Of a DNA stretch of 64,000 nucleotides, positions 54,235 to 63,971 are shown in pieces. The stretch's first letter is position 1. Every line of letters starts with the position of its first letter. Location: assembly GCF_004519315.1 (NCBI RefSeq), contig NZ_SOZE01000010.1, forward strand, positions 124,001 to 188,000. The letters run 5' to 3'. Origin of the DNA: Mucilaginibacter psychrotolerans. GTDB taxonomy: Bacteria > Bacteroidota > Bacteroidia > Sphingobacteriales > Sphingobacteriaceae. Position numbers and translations under genes: made by a program. A model generated the notes under the pieces. The model had not been told where the DNA came from and ran no database searches. It saw only the letters and a list, made by a program, of their open reading frames with translations.

Positions 54235-57200
54235 ATGAAGAAACGCTATTCGGTACTGCTGTTCCATATTCTTGTACTGTGCTTTGCCGCGCCGGTATTT
54301 GCGCAAAAACCGCTTGTAGATGCCGCCAAAAAACAGGAGCTTAACCGTATTTCGGTGCAGGCCGGCCAGACGTTTAACGCAGGGCAGCAAAGGGCAGTAT
54401 CGCTGGCTAAGGGGCGTGGCTGGGCCATCCGCAGCCAAACAAAAACCGGCAACCTTAAAACCTTGCAGGGTACCAACAGCCTGGGTTTCCCGGTGTTTTT
54501 GGTTACCCATAACAACACTATAGCTGCCGCTACCACCGGCACCAATGCCGTACAACCAGGCGGCGCGCTGGGGCTCAACCTATCGGGCAGCAGCACTTTT
54601 TTGGCCAACCGGCTAGCCATTTGGGATGGCGGCTCGGTTTACAGCTCGCATGTAGAATTTGCCGGCAAAACCATCACCTCTAAAGATAACGCCTCCGTGC
54701 TCGATCACTCTACCCACGTGGCCGGTACCATGGTGGCCAAAGGGGTTTACGGTCCGGCTAAAGGCATGGCTTTCAACATGGCTGTACTGAACTCCTGGGA
54801 TTTTGATAACGATGTATCTGAAATGAGCGCCGCTGCCGCAACGGGCCTGCTACTGTCCAATCACTCTTATGGCGATGTTGCCGGCTGGGAATACAACAGC
54901 GGCACCGGTCATTGGGAATGGTACGGCCTGCCCGGTGATACCGAGGATTACAACTTTGGCTTTTACGATAGCCGCGTGCAAAGCTGGGACAATATTGCTT
55001 ACAACGCACCTTACTACCTCATTGTTGAGTCGGCGGGTAACAGCCGCAGCAGCAACGGCCCCGCCGAGGGTGAAGTATATTATGGCTATGCCACTAAAAC
55101 CAATCCCGCCATCATCAACAAAGGGCCAAGGCCGCCAGGCATCAGCAGCAACGATGGATACGATATCATCAGCACCACGGGCAACGCCAAAAACATCCTC
55201 ACGGTAGGTGCGGTAGGCCCCCTGCCCAACGGTCCGCTCAACCGCAGCGATGTGGCCGTATCATACTTCAGCAGCTGGGGCCCAACAGACGATGGCCGCA
55301 TAAAACCCGATCTGGTTGCCGATGGCGAAAACGTGCTCTCTACCGGCGTAAGCAGCCCGAATTCGTACCTTACGTTATCGGGAACCTCTATGGCGGCACC
55401 AAACGTTACGGGGTCTTTATTGTTACTACAGGAGTATTACGCACAAAAAAATAATGGTGCCTATATGCTTTCCGCTACGCTGAAAGGGTTGGCCTGCCAT
55501 ACCGCATTTGATGCAGGTAACGTAGGGCCCGACTACATTTACGGCTGGGGGCTGCTCAACATGCGCACGGCGGCACAGGCCATTACCGATAACGGCGCCA
55601 AAAGCCTCATCAGCCAGAACACGCTGGCGCAGGGGCAAAGCAAAACCTTCCAGGTAACGGCATCGGGCGTTGGCCCGCTGGCGGTATCTATCAGTTGGAC
55701 CGATCCCGCCGGCACCCCAACCACCGAAGGGGTGATCAACAGTCGCGTACCTAAACTAGTGAACGACCTGGATATCCGCGTAAGCGATGGCGTAACTACC
55801 TACAGCCCCTATGTACTGGATCCTAATAACCCATCGGCTGCAGCCACTACGGGCGACAACATTCGCGATAATATAGAGCAGGTGTACATTGCCAACGCTA
55901 CGCCGGGCAAAACTTACACTATCACGGTATCGCATAAGGGTACGCTATCATCGGGTAGCCAGGCGTATTCGCTCATTGCTACGGGTATTGGTGGCGCGGC
56001 TTATTGCGCATCGGCCCCGGCATCGGCCTCGCCCGGCGCATCCAGGGTAGATAACTTCACTTTATCCAACGTTAATCATACTGCTGTAACCGGCTGTGGA
56101 GGGTACACAGACAATACCACACTAACCTTGCAGTTAGAGCAAGCCAAAACCTACCCCTTCAGCATTACTTTGGGTAGCTGTGGTGGCAATTTCAACAAAG
56201 CTGCCAAGATATTTGTAGACTGGAACGGCGATGGCACCTTCGGCGCCGACGAACTGGCCGCTACTACCACCGTAGTGAACGGCACAGCTACTTATACCGG
56301 CAATATTACAGTGCCGTTATCGGTTGTCCCCGGTAATTTCGGCCTTTTGCGTGTGGTACTTACCGAAACTTCGGATGCGGCAACCATCACAGCCTGCGGT
56401 ACTTACGCCAAAGGCGAAACGCAGGATTACCGCGTACAGTTTGCCAAGCCCGTGGCCGATGCCGGGGTATCGGCCATTGTAAATGCCGAAGACGGTACCT
56501 CCTGCGCAGTGGCCACAGCCGTAACTGTTAGGCTTAAGAATTACGGCAGCGCCGGTATCAGCAATTTGCCGGTTACGGTAACGGTTACCTCGCCAAATAG
56601 TACTGTGGTTACGTTTAATGAAGTTTATACGGGTACCATCAGTCCGCTGGACGAGGTTGATTTCACGCTTTCGGGCAAGTTCAATACCTTGGCGGGGGCA
56701 ACCTATACCATCGCTGCTGAAACCCGCCTGGCCGGTGACCCTATTACAGCCAATGATAAAACCACCGGCACGATAAGCATAAGCCTGCCGCCTGCACTGG
56801 GTACGCTTAGTGCCTACCTGTGCAATAACAACAATACCTACCTGCTCAACGGCACCGGCGATGGGCAGCTGCTTTGGTATAAATCGGCCACTGATGCCTT
56901 GCCGATAGCTTTCGGACCAATCGCATCAACCACCGTTGCACCCACCAATAATACTTTCTACGCCGGACTGAACGATTTTAGCGGCAACGTTGGCCCGGCC
57001 ACCAAAAGCGCATTCACCGGCGGGGGGTACAACCAGTTTGGCCCATCGGTAGTGGTGTACACCAATGTGCCCGTAGTGCTTGAAACTGCGCGCATGTACT
57101 TCGGCAACCCAGGCAAGCTCACCTTTACGGTAACCAATGCCAATGGCGAAACGGTATCTACCACCACCATCAACGCAAGCGCTACCCGCAGCACTCCCGG

Positions 57201-57990
57201 CCCCGGTGCCCAAACCAACGACCCTGCCGACGAGGGCACATTAGTGAATCTTAACCTCACCCTGCCCACCGCAGGTACCTATGCCATTACGCCAACGTAT
57301 GATACATCGGTAACGGTATTCCGCAACAACGGCGGGGTGGCTGGCTATCCATTCAAGATAGGCAACATCTTCAGCATTATGGGTAATACGGCGGTATCGC
57401 CCACCAATGCGAGTGATACTACATACTACAAAACCTTCTACTACTACTTTTACGATCTGCACGTGAAAAGCATGGGTTGCCCATCTGCCGCCAGGCTGCC
57501 TGCTGCCGTAAACAAACCGGTAATTACCCGGGTGGATGATGTGCTGACTTCCAATTTTGCCGAGGGTAACCAATGGTACCTGAACGGTGTGGCCGTTGCA
57601 GGTGCAACCGGTGCTACCTACGCGCCCATACAAAGCGGCAAGTACACCACCGAAGTTACTTTGAACACCGGCTGCGTAAGCCGGTCGGATGAGTTTGCTT
57701 TTGCCCTCGTTGCCAAACACCCCGATGCGAGCACCGATATCGGGCTCACCTTGTTCCCTGTGCCGGCGGTTGATAACCTTAATGTGTTGTTTGTGGCGAA
57801 AGCGGCAGGTACCGCCAAAATAGAATTGGTAAACACGGCGGGGCAAATCGTATATCAGCAGGAGCAAACGGTGACCGCAGGTAATTTTAGTACGGCGGTA
57901 AACACCACCAACCAGATGCCGGGTACCTATGTGTTGCGGGTAACTTTAGGGCAAAAAGTGTATGCCAAAAAGGTAATCATCGTGAAGTAA
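54235..57990 (+). CDS. Subtilisin-family (S8) protease with GEVED and T9SS sorting domains
   Basis: ATG 54235 starts a signal peptide (MKKRYSVLLF...FAQ) and a 1251-residue protein; an ATG at 54145 would add 30 residues. The S8 catalytic domain has Asp131 (AIWDGG), His161 (DHSTHVAGT), the oxyanion Asn269 (ESAGNS) and Ser385 (SGTSMAAPN). A beta domain with WTDPAGTP (about 510) follows, then a GEVED domain (about 590-750, ending KGETQDYRVQF), a CARDB-like sandwich, and a T9SS end (LTLFPVPAVDNLNV, then MPGTYVLRVTLGQKVYAKKVIIVK). It would be a secreted or cell-surface peptidase. It diverges from the T9SS cargo gene. Confidence 0.95.
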   Translation: MKKRYSVLLFHILVLCFAAPVFAQKPLVDAAKKQELNRISVQAGQTFNAGQQRAVSLAKGRGWAIRSQTKTGNLKTLQGTNSLGFPVFLVTHNNTIAAATTGTNAVQPGGALGLNLSGSSTFLANRLAIWDGGSVYSSHVEFAGKTITSKDNASVLDHSTHVAGTMVAKGVYGPAKGMAFNMAVLNSWDFDNDVSEMSAAAATGLLLSNHSYGDVAGWEYNSGTGHWEWYGLPGDTEDYNFGFYDSRVQSWDNIAYNAPYYLIVESAGNSRSSNGPAEGEVYYGYATKTNPAIINKGPRPPGISSNDGYDIISTTGNAKNILTVGAVGPLPNGPLNRSDVAVSYFSSWGPTDDGRIKPDLVADGENVLSTGVSSPNSYLTLSGTSMAAPNVTGSLLLLQEYYAQKNNGAYMLSATLKGLACHTAFDAGNVGPDYIYGWGLLNMRTAAQAITDNGAKSLISQNTLAQGQSKTFQVTASGVGPLAVSISWTDPAGTPTTEGVINSRVPKLVNDLDIRVSDGVTTYSPYVLDPNNPSAAATTGDNIRDNIEQVYIANATPGKTYTITVSHKGTLSSGSQAYSLIATGIGGAAYCASAPASASPGASRVDNFTLSNVNHTAVTGCGGYTDNTTLTLQLEQAKTYPFSITLGSCGGNFNKAAKIFVDWNGDGTFGADELAATTTVVNGTATYTGNITVPLSVVPGNFGLLRVVLTETSDAATITACGTYAKGETQDYRVQFAKPVADAGVSAIVNAEDGTSCAVATAVTVRLKNYGSAGISNLPVTVTVTSPNSTVVTFNEVYTGTISPLDEVDFTLSGKFNTLAGATYTIAAETRLAGDPITANDKTTGTISISLPPALGTLSAYLCNNNNTYLLNGTGDGQLLWYKSATDALPIAFGPIASTTVAPTNNTFYAGLNDFSGNVGPATKSAFTGGGYNQFGPSVVVYTNVPVVLETARMYFGNPGKLTFTVTNANGETVSTTTINASATRSTPGPGAQTNDPADEGTLVNLNLTLPTAGTYAITPTYDTSVTVFRNNGGVAGYPFKIGNIFSIMGNTAVSPTNASDTTYYKTFYYYFYDLHVKSMGCPSAARLPAAVNKPVITRVDDVLTSNFAEGNQWYLNGVAVAGATGATYAPIQSGKYTTEVTLNTGCVSRSDEFAFALVAKHPDASTDIGLTLFPVPAVDNLNVLFVAKAAGTAKIELVNTAGQIVYQQEQTVTAGNFSTAVNTTNQMPGTYVLRVTLGQKVYAKKVIIVK

Positions 57991-58055
57991 AGGTTTCCAC
58001 AGAAAAGCACCGATTTTTTGAAGAATTTTAAAGGTTTTCCGGGGTAAAAACACAA

Positions 58056-58094
58056 AAAAACGGCTGAAAAACCACAAGTTCTTCAGCCGTTTTT
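58056..58094. terminator. Bidirectional terminator between the subtilase and barrel genes
   Basis: AAAAACGGCTGAA (58056-58068) pairs perfectly with TTCAGCCGTTTTT (58082-58094), giving T runs on both strands for the two convergent genes. Confidence 0.88.
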
Positions 58095-58125
58095 GCATCC
58101 CAAAAACTGGGGATGGACTATCCTA

Positions 58126-58620
58126 TTAAAAAGTGTACTTCAAACCCAGACCCGGTGCCAGGTCGAAAAAAGGTCCGGTAGCCAGTTCAACGCGCGGGTT
58201 TAAATCAAGGCTAACGGCGATGGGGGCATCGGCAATTTTGTATTCTAAACCCAGCACGCCGTCGGCACCCAGCAAAATATGGTTGCCGGTATAGTACTTG
58301 TCGTCCCCGCCGAAGGTTTTATACCTGCCCGCACCAACCGAGCCCAGGTGCGCACCAAAGCCATAATAAAACTTAAGTCCTGCTGTGTTAAAAGCCTGTT
58401 GATGAACCTCATACAAGCCGGTAAGTACAGCCCCATGTGAGCGGATGCCGAGGATTCCTTCCAGTGCGGTGCGGTCGTCCATAAAGTATTTTACCGAGAA
58501 ACCGTTCTCGAAACCGCCGAATTTAGCGCCAACGGCCGTTTTGTAATCCTGGGCCTGCGAGCGGTTGGCAGCCAGCAAAAAAGTGCATATTATTAATGCG
58601 ATAAAGGAAATTTTTTTCAT
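58126..58620 (-). CDS. Small outer-membrane beta-barrel protein
   Basis: A 164-residue protein with signal peptide (ending SQAQ) and an 8-strand barrel pattern of alternating hydrophobics, with a terminal KYTF. TAVGAKFGGFENGFSVKYFM and YYGFGAHLG are barrel strands. Similar to OmpW/OmpA-like or PorT-like small barrels of Bacteroidota, without a clear named family. Role unknown, probably structural or a pore. Confidence 0.8.
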   Translation of the reverse strand: MKKISFIALIICTFLLAANRSQAQDYKTAVGAKFGGFENGFSVKYFMDDRTALEGILGIRSHGAVLTGLYEVHQQAFNTAGLKFYYGFGAHLGSVGAGRYKTFGGDDKYYTGNHILLGADGVLGLEYKIADAPIAVSLDLNPRVELATGPFFDLAPGLGLKYTF

Positions 58621-58788
58621 GGTAGTAGTTTTTGAATAAACGGCATAAATAGGGTTTTATGCTTGTTGGGCCAAAAAAGAAGGCGTTTTAAAAGGCAAGT
58701 GCCTGGTTTTCAAAGGGAAAATTACACTTGTATAAACAGTATATTTATGTTGAAATACACTAAATTGCCCAAATTATTTTCTGTAACG

Positions 58789-60501
58789 ATGATGAACCGC
58801 AAACTCCGCATATCCCATAAATTAGTTTCGGCTATGGCTTTTTTATGCCTTACGGCTGGCTGCGTAAAAGGGCAGCTAGGGCAAAACGTAAGCGGCCAGT
58901 ACCGCAACGGTATGGTGGTTTGCGCCTATCCCGATGCTGCGCAGGTGGGCCTGGATATCCTTAAAAAGGGAGGCAACGCCGTGGATGCTGCGGTTGCCGT
59001 GCAGTTTGCGCTGGCGGTAACGCACCCGCAGGCAGGCAACATTGGTGGCGGCGGTTTTATGGTGTACCGCTCGGCATCGGGCAAGACCAACACGCTGGAT
59101 TTCAGGGAGAAAGCGCCCTCGCAGGCTAATGCCAATATGTACCTGGATAGTGCAGGCAACGTAATACCTAATATGAGCTTATACACGCATTTTGCTTCGG
59201 GTGTGCCCGGATCTGTAGATGGAATGGTAGCCGCTCATAAAAAATACGGTAAATTAAAATGGGCCGATCTGGTGCAACCTGCTATAAACCTGGCGCTGAA
59301 TGGCTTTAAGATGACTGCACGCCTGGCCAGTAACGTCAACAGCGCGAAGGCAAAATTTGCCGCACTGAACCCCGGAAAAAAATACCTCTTAAAGGATGGT
59401 TACTGGAAAGAAGGCGACATATTGATACAGGAGGACCTGGGGCATACTTTAGAACTGATACGCGATAAAGGTCGCGACGGCTTCTATAAAGGTAAAACTG
59501 CAGATATGATCGTTGCCGAAATGAAATCGGGCAAAGGCATCATGACCCTGGCCGATTTGCAAAATTACCACTCGGTATGGCGTACGCCCATCGTTGGCGA
59601 CTATAAAGGCTACAAAATCATTACCATGCCGCCGCCAAGTAGCGGGGGCATCGTTTTGATGCAGCTGTTGAAAACCGTTGAACGCTACCCCCTTAAAAGG
59701 TGGGGCTTCAATAAAGATTCTACCGTGCAATTGATGGTAGAAGCTGAACGCCGCGTGTATGCCGACCGCTCCAAATACCTTGGCGATCCAGATTTTTACA
59801 AAGTACCCAAAGATAGCCTCCTTGATAATCAATATCTTATCAAGCGAATGGCAAACTTTAACTGGGACGTAGCAACGCCAAGCGCCAGCATACAACCAGG
59901 CATGTTCATTGGCTACGAAAGCGACCAAACCACCCACTATTCCATAGTTGACAAGGAAGGCAACGCGGTGGCTATTACCACCACCCTCAATGATACTTTT
60001 GGCTCGCACGTATTTGTAGGGGGCGCAGGCTTTCTGCTTAATAATGAGATGGATGACTTTAGCTCGAAACCCGGCGTGCCTAATATGTATGGCCTGCTGG
60101 GCGGCAAAGCCAACAGCATACAACCCAATAAACGGATGCTATCGGCCATGACGCCTACCATTATCGAGAAAAACGGCGACCTGTTTATGGTAGTGGGTAC
60201 GCCCGGCGGTTCTACCATTATCACCTCGGTTTTCCAAACGGTATTGAACGTGATAGAGTTCGATAAAAGCATGCAGGAAGCGGTATCGGCCAAGCGCTTC
60301 CATCATCAATGGATGCCCGATGAAGTTGGTGCCGAGCCGGATGCCCTCGATAGCATAACCGTGGACAAGCTAACAAAAAAGGGTTATAAGTTTACCAAAC
60401 GCGGCGCTATTGGCCGGGTAGATGGTATCCTGAAAACCAAATGGGGTTACTACGAAGGTGGTGCCGACCCCAGGGGAGATGATACCAAATTGGGGTGGTA
60501 G
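58789..60501 (+). CDS. ggt: Gamma-glutamyltranspeptidase
   Basis: The 570-residue protein (start chosen at ATG 58789; ATG 58792 or upstream 58747 are possible) has a lipobox-like signal (LTAGC, Cys25). Family blocks are GGNAVDAAVAVQFALAV (61-77), IGGGGFMVYR and FREKAPS; the autoprocessing nucleophile is Thr381 in TTHYSIVDKEGN. Cleavage before it would make the large and small subunits. It hydrolyses or transfers gamma-glutamyl groups from glutathione in the periplasm or at the outer membrane. It is a lone gene with normal length. Confidence 0.93.
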   Translation: MMNRKLRISHKLVSAMAFLCLTAGCVKGQLGQNVSGQYRNGMVVCAYPDAAQVGLDILKKGGNAVDAAVAVQFALAVTHPQAGNIGGGGFMVYRSASGKTNTLDFREKAPSQANANMYLDSAGNVIPNMSLYTHFASGVPGSVDGMVAAHKKYGKLKWADLVQPAINLALNGFKMTARLASNVNSAKAKFAALNPGKKYLLKDGYWKEGDILIQEDLGHTLELIRDKGRDGFYKGKTADMIVAEMKSGKGIMTLADLQNYHSVWRTPIVGDYKGYKIITMPPPSSGGIVLMQLLKTVERYPLKRWGFNKDSTVQLMVEAERRVYADRSKYLGDPDFYKVPKDSLLDNQYLIKRMANFNWDVATPSASIQPGMFIGYESDQTTHYSIVDKEGNAVAITTTLNDTFGSHVFVGGAGFLLNNEMDDFSSKPGVPNMYGLLGGKANSIQPNKRMLSAMTPTIIEKNGDLFMVVGTPGGSTIITSVFQTVLNVIEFDKSMQEAVSAKRFHHQWMPDEVGAEPDALDSITVDKLTKKGYKFTKRGAIGRVDGILKTKWGYYEGGADPRGDDTKLGW

Positions 60502-60672
60502 TAGCGTAAATTGCTCATAGTCAATATTCCAGATAAAGCTAGTATGAAATTACGGCTTGCAATATGTTGTTTCATGAGCCGTTTAGTTTCAACCATTACA
60601 TATTTATAAAGGCGAAAAAACTATGGACTATGGACTATAGACTATCGACTAAAACACTAAGTTTGTTGCCTT

Positions 60673-61116
60673 ATGCGAAGCAGTGTAAAACACCAGGAAA
60701 CGATTGATTACTTTTTAAAGATAGTTTGGCAAACCGTTGCCAACCGTTATAACCAGATAGTTACAGAATTTGGTATTACGCAATCTATAGGTTACCTGCT
60801 CATCAATATCGATGAGGAAGGAACTACCGTATCGCAGGCCGCGGCATTGCTTGGGCTTAAATCAACCAGCCTTTCGCGCATGTTGAACCAGTTGGAGGAA
60901 ACAGGCCTGATATACCGCCAATCTAACAAAGGGGATAAACGCTCGGTAAAAATATTCCTGACCGATCTGGGCAAAGAAAAACGTAAAATGGCCAAGGATG
61001 TGGTTAAGCAGTTCAATAATTACCTCAATAGCCACATAAGCGAGGCAGATAAGCTGTATTTAACCGAAATATTGAAAAAGATAAATCAGCTCACCGTCAA
61101 TTACAAACCCCAATAG
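60673..61116 (+). CDS. MarR-family transcriptional regulator
   Basis: The 147-residue protein has the MarR winged helix: TVSQAAALLGLKSTSLSRML is the helix-turn-helix (about 52-71), then EETGLIYRQSNKGDKRSVKIFLT is the wing. N- and C-terminal helices would form the dimer. The ligand and targets are unknown. It precedes the two FKBP genes with an 88-base gap. Confidence 0.92.
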   Translation: MRSSVKHQETIDYFLKIVWQTVANRYNQIVTEFGITQSIGYLLINIDEEGTTVSQAAALLGLKSTSLSRMLNQLEETGLIYRQSNKGDKRSVKIFLTDLGKEKRKMAKDVVKQFNNYLNSHISEADKLYLTEILKKINQLTVNYKPQ

Positions 61117-61204
61117 CTGGCTTAATTTACGCTGCCAAGTGTTAAAAAGTGTTAAGCTGCCGTTTTTGCCATTTAAAACAATAAATTTGCGAATTATTAA
61201 GGGA

Positions 61205-61699
61205 ATGAACAGGTTACTGCTTATCATATTGTTGCTTGCTGCGGGCTTATCGTCATGCAAAAAGGGGTATGACGTGGTTGCGGAGGTAAGGGCGCAAGGG
61301 GTTATTGATGAGAAGATAATTACCGACTATATTGATGCCAACGGCTTAACAACTGCAGCCAAGCGTATTGATACTACCGGTGTTTTTTATATCGTTATAG
61401 CACCTGGAGAGGGTAACGACTTGTTCACTAACTCTACCCGCGTAACGGTTGATTTTACTGGCAGGATATTGACCAGTGGAAAGGAATTTAGCAAGAGTAA
61501 CGATTTTCACCCCAGTTTTGCGCTGGGCGAGGTGATAAGGGGATGGCAATTGGGCATACCGCAAATTAAGAAAGGTGGCACCGTACGATTATTGGTACCC
61601 TCGCGTTATGCATATGGGCCGTATGACCAGACCGATTTGGGATTGCCCAAAAATTCGGTGCTCGACTTTGATATAAAACTTTTAGATGTAACGAACTAA
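61205..61699 (+). CDS. FKBP-type peptidyl-prolyl isomerase lipoprotein
   Basis: ATG 61205 starts a lipoprotein signal (LLLAAGLSSC, Cys18); an in-frame start at 61139 is less likely. The 164-residue product has one FKBP domain: FYIVIAPGEG, VTVDFTGRILTSGKEF, FALGEVIRGWQLGIPQIKKG and VPSRYAYG. The family helps fold exported proteins. It is followed six bases later by a related gene, so the two form a pair. Confidence 0.92.
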   Translation: MNRLLLIILLLAAGLSSCKKGYDVVAEVRAQGVIDEKIITDYIDANGLTTAAKRIDTTGVFYIVIAPGEGNDLFTNSTRVTVDFTGRILTSGKEFSKSNDFHPSFALGEVIRGWQLGIPQIKKGGTVRLLVPSRYAYGPYDQTDLGLPKNSVLDFDIKLLDVTN

Positions 61700-61705
61700 T
61701 TTTAG

Positions 61706-62659
61706 ATGAAACAAAAGATCTTTACCTTTTTACTGATAGCCGTGGCCGGCTTAACCGCTTGCCGTAAAGACGGCGTTGACCCAACGATCAAGGAATTCGA
61801 CGAACAGCAGATACAGAGTTATTTAAGCAGTAACAGCCTTACTGGCTTTAGTCGGGATACCACTGGCGGCGATACCACCGGCATGTATTACAAGATCATC
61901 AATCCGGGTACAGGCCCGGCGCTTGAATGGTCTGACAGGGTTTCACTGGTATTTACGGTGAAAAGTTACGATGGCAAATACACCTCGGCAGATACCATTA
62001 CCAACCATTTTGATGACTACTTGGGTCATTTACAGCAGGACGGCTTGCCTAAAGGCTTGCAAACAGCTATACACAATGTGCTGAAATACAAAGGGGCCAG
62101 CATGCGCCTGCAAATACCATCGCGTCTGGCTTATGGTAAAAGCGGCTACGGCAGTGGCAGCGTTACCAATGTAAATAGCCGTATAGCGGGTAACCAATGC
62201 CTTGATTATTATGTGCATGTAATTGCCGATCAGCCGGCGTATGATGACCTCGTTATCCGCAATTACCTTACTGCCAATAGCCTAAGTGGCTATACCAAAA
62301 CGGCATCAGGTTTGTACTATAAGGTTATTGTGCCTGGCACGGGTGTAGTTGGGTCAATAAATGATCTTTCTGTCGTTACCACCACTTACACAGGTGCTAT
62401 TTTAAACGGCACCTCGTTTGATGAAGCATCAAAAACTACTGCTTATGAATTTACGCCTGCTACCAGCGATGGTTTGGCTGGTTTGGTATCGGGCGTTTCT
62501 GAGGGCTTGAAAGGCTATGCTGCGGCGGGCACATCAATATCACTCATTATGCCATCGGCGCTTGGATATGGGACATCTCCGCCATCGTCATCTGGTATAC
62601 CAACGCATGCACCGCTCCGTTTCGAATTCCAGATAACCACGGTGACGCAATTAGAATAA
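61706..62659 (+). CDS. Lipoprotein with two FKBP-type domains
   Basis: The 317-residue lipoprotein (signal ending LTAC, Cys19) has two FKBP-type domains: the first (about 60-175) with MYYKIINPGTGPALEWSD and LQIPSRLAYGKSG, the second (about 195-315) with GLYYKVIVPGTG and IMPSALGYGTSPP. The second keeps the usual active-site strands better. It is six bases after the single-domain FKBP gene and probably arose by duplication. Role in folding of envelope proteins is inferred from the family. Confidence 0.9.
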   Translation: MKQKIFTFLLIAVAGLTACRKDGVDPTIKEFDEQQIQSYLSSNSLTGFSRDTTGGDTTGMYYKIINPGTGPALEWSDRVSLVFTVKSYDGKYTSADTITNHFDDYLGHLQQDGLPKGLQTAIHNVLKYKGASMRLQIPSRLAYGKSGYGSGSVTNVNSRIAGNQCLDYYVHVIADQPAYDDLVIRNYLTANSLSGYTKTASGLYYKVIVPGTGVVGSINDLSVVTTTYTGAILNGTSFDEASKTTAYEFTPATSDGLAGLVSGVSEGLKGYAAAGTSISLIMPSALGYGTSPPSSSGIPTHAPLRFEFQITTVTQLE

Positions 62660-62663
62660 GATA

Positions 62664-63971
62664 TTAACTTAAGGCTTCTTTGAAAGCCTTGAGGCAACGT
62701 TCGCGCGCAAAAGCGTGATTTACAATGGGTTTTGGATAGGTGCTGAAGTCGGCATACTCCGGAACCCATTTTTTTATGTATTCCATCTTTGGGTCAAACT
62801 TCTTCATCTGCGCTTCGGGGTTGAATATGCGGAAGTATGGCGCAGCATCTGTACCGCAACCGGCTGCCCATTGCCAGCCGCCTACGTTACTGGCCATTTC
62901 ATAATCCAGCAGTTTTTGGGCAAAGTAGGCTTCGCCCCAACGCCAGTCTATCAGCAGGTGTTTGGTTAAAAAGCTTGCCGTTAACATGCGCACACGGTTA
63001 TGCATAAAGCCGGTGGCATTCAGTTCGCGCATACCTGCATCAACCATGGGGTAGCCGGTTTGGCCATTACACCATGCCTTAAACTGCTCTTCGTTGTTTA
63101 TCCATTTGATGTTGTCGTAATCGGGCTTAAAGGCATGCGCTGCCGTTTGCGGGAAATGGTGCAGCACCATCATATAAAACTCGCGCCATATTAACTCGTT
63201 AAGCCATGTTTTTTCGGTGGCGTGAAAAGCATTAGTGGCCAGTTGCCTGATGCTTACCGTACCGAAACGCAGGTGAAGCCCGATATGCGAGGTGCCTTTA
63301 ACTGCAGGGAAATCGCGTTTTTCGGCATAATCGGCAATAAACTTTTCATAAGCCGTACCCGGAAATTCAGCATCGCTTTTTGTAAAGCCCATCTCTTTTA
63401 GAGAGGGTATGGGCGATGCTTTAAACTGATAAAGATTGGCTAAATATTTTTCGGTAGGGTAGGCCTTGAGGTAAAATGGTTTCAGCTTTTGATACCATTT
63501 GTTTTTATAGGGGGTGAAGACCGTGTAGGGCTTTCCATCATCCTTTGCTACCTCATCGCGTTCGAATATCACCTGGTCCTTAAAGGTTTTTAGGTCGATG
63601 CTGTGCTCCGCCAAAAGCTTCGCAACGGCATCATCGCGTTTGTTAGCAGCAGGTTCATAATCGTGATTGGTATAAACGGCTGTAACTTTACGCTGTTTAA
63701 TCAGTTGCTCAATAGCGTGTTCAGCCTGGTCATAAAACACCAGTAAATCGCTGCCATGCTTTTGGTATGCTGCCTTTAGCTTGGTAATGGTATCGTAAAT
63801 GAAGTTGACCCTGGCATCATCTTCCGCATTTAGCGCATCCAATATATCCTTATCGAATATGAACACCGGCAGCACCGGGTGGCCGCTATTTAGCGCGCGA
63901 TACAGGCCGGCATTATCATTCAGCCGCAAATCGCGGCGGTGCCAAAAAATAGTGATGGGCGTATTATCCAT
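62664..63971 (-). CDS. phrB: Deoxyribodipyrimidine (CPD) photolyase
   Basis: The 435-residue protein has the photolyase opening (TIFWHRRDLRLNDNAGLY), the FAD-binding helical domain with NELIWREFYMMVLHHFP, and the MRELNATGFMHNRVRML and DYEMASNVGGWQWAAG blocks, all typical of class I CPD photolyases. It repairs UV-made pyrimidine dimers with light. It converges on the FKBP gene with a four-base gap. Only 29 bases remain upstream, so its promoter is outside the window. The symbol is by family. Confidence 0.95.
   Translation of the reverse strand: MDNTPITIFWHRRDLRLNDNAGLYRALNSGHPVLPVFIFDKDILDALNAEDDARVNFIYDTITKLKAAYQKHGSDLLVFYDQAEHAIEQLIKQRKVTAVYTNHDYEPAANKRDDAVAKLLAEHSIDLKTFKDQVIFERDEVAKDDGKPYTVFTPYKNKWYQKLKPFYLKAYPTEKYLANLYQFKASPIPSLKEMGFTKSDAEFPGTAYEKFIADYAEKRDFPAVKGTSHIGLHLRFGTVSIRQLATNAFHATEKTWLNELIWREFYMMVLHHFPQTAAHAFKPDYDNIKWINNEEQFKAWCNGQTGYPMVDAGMRELNATGFMHNRVRMLTASFLTKHLLIDWRWGEAYFAQKLLDYEMASNVGGWQWAAGCGTDAAPYFRIFNPEAQMKKFDPKMEYIKKWVPEYADFSTYPKPIVNHAFARERCLKAFKEALS

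Noticed and set aside
57241..57867. 208-codon minus-strand ORF opposite the subtilase end
   Set aside because: Overlaps the T9SS domain of a well-supported gene; no motif of its own.
59449..60123. 224-codon minus-strand ORF opposite the gamma-glutamyltranspeptidase
   Set aside because: Overlaps the catalytic Thr region of a strong family match; antisense shadow.
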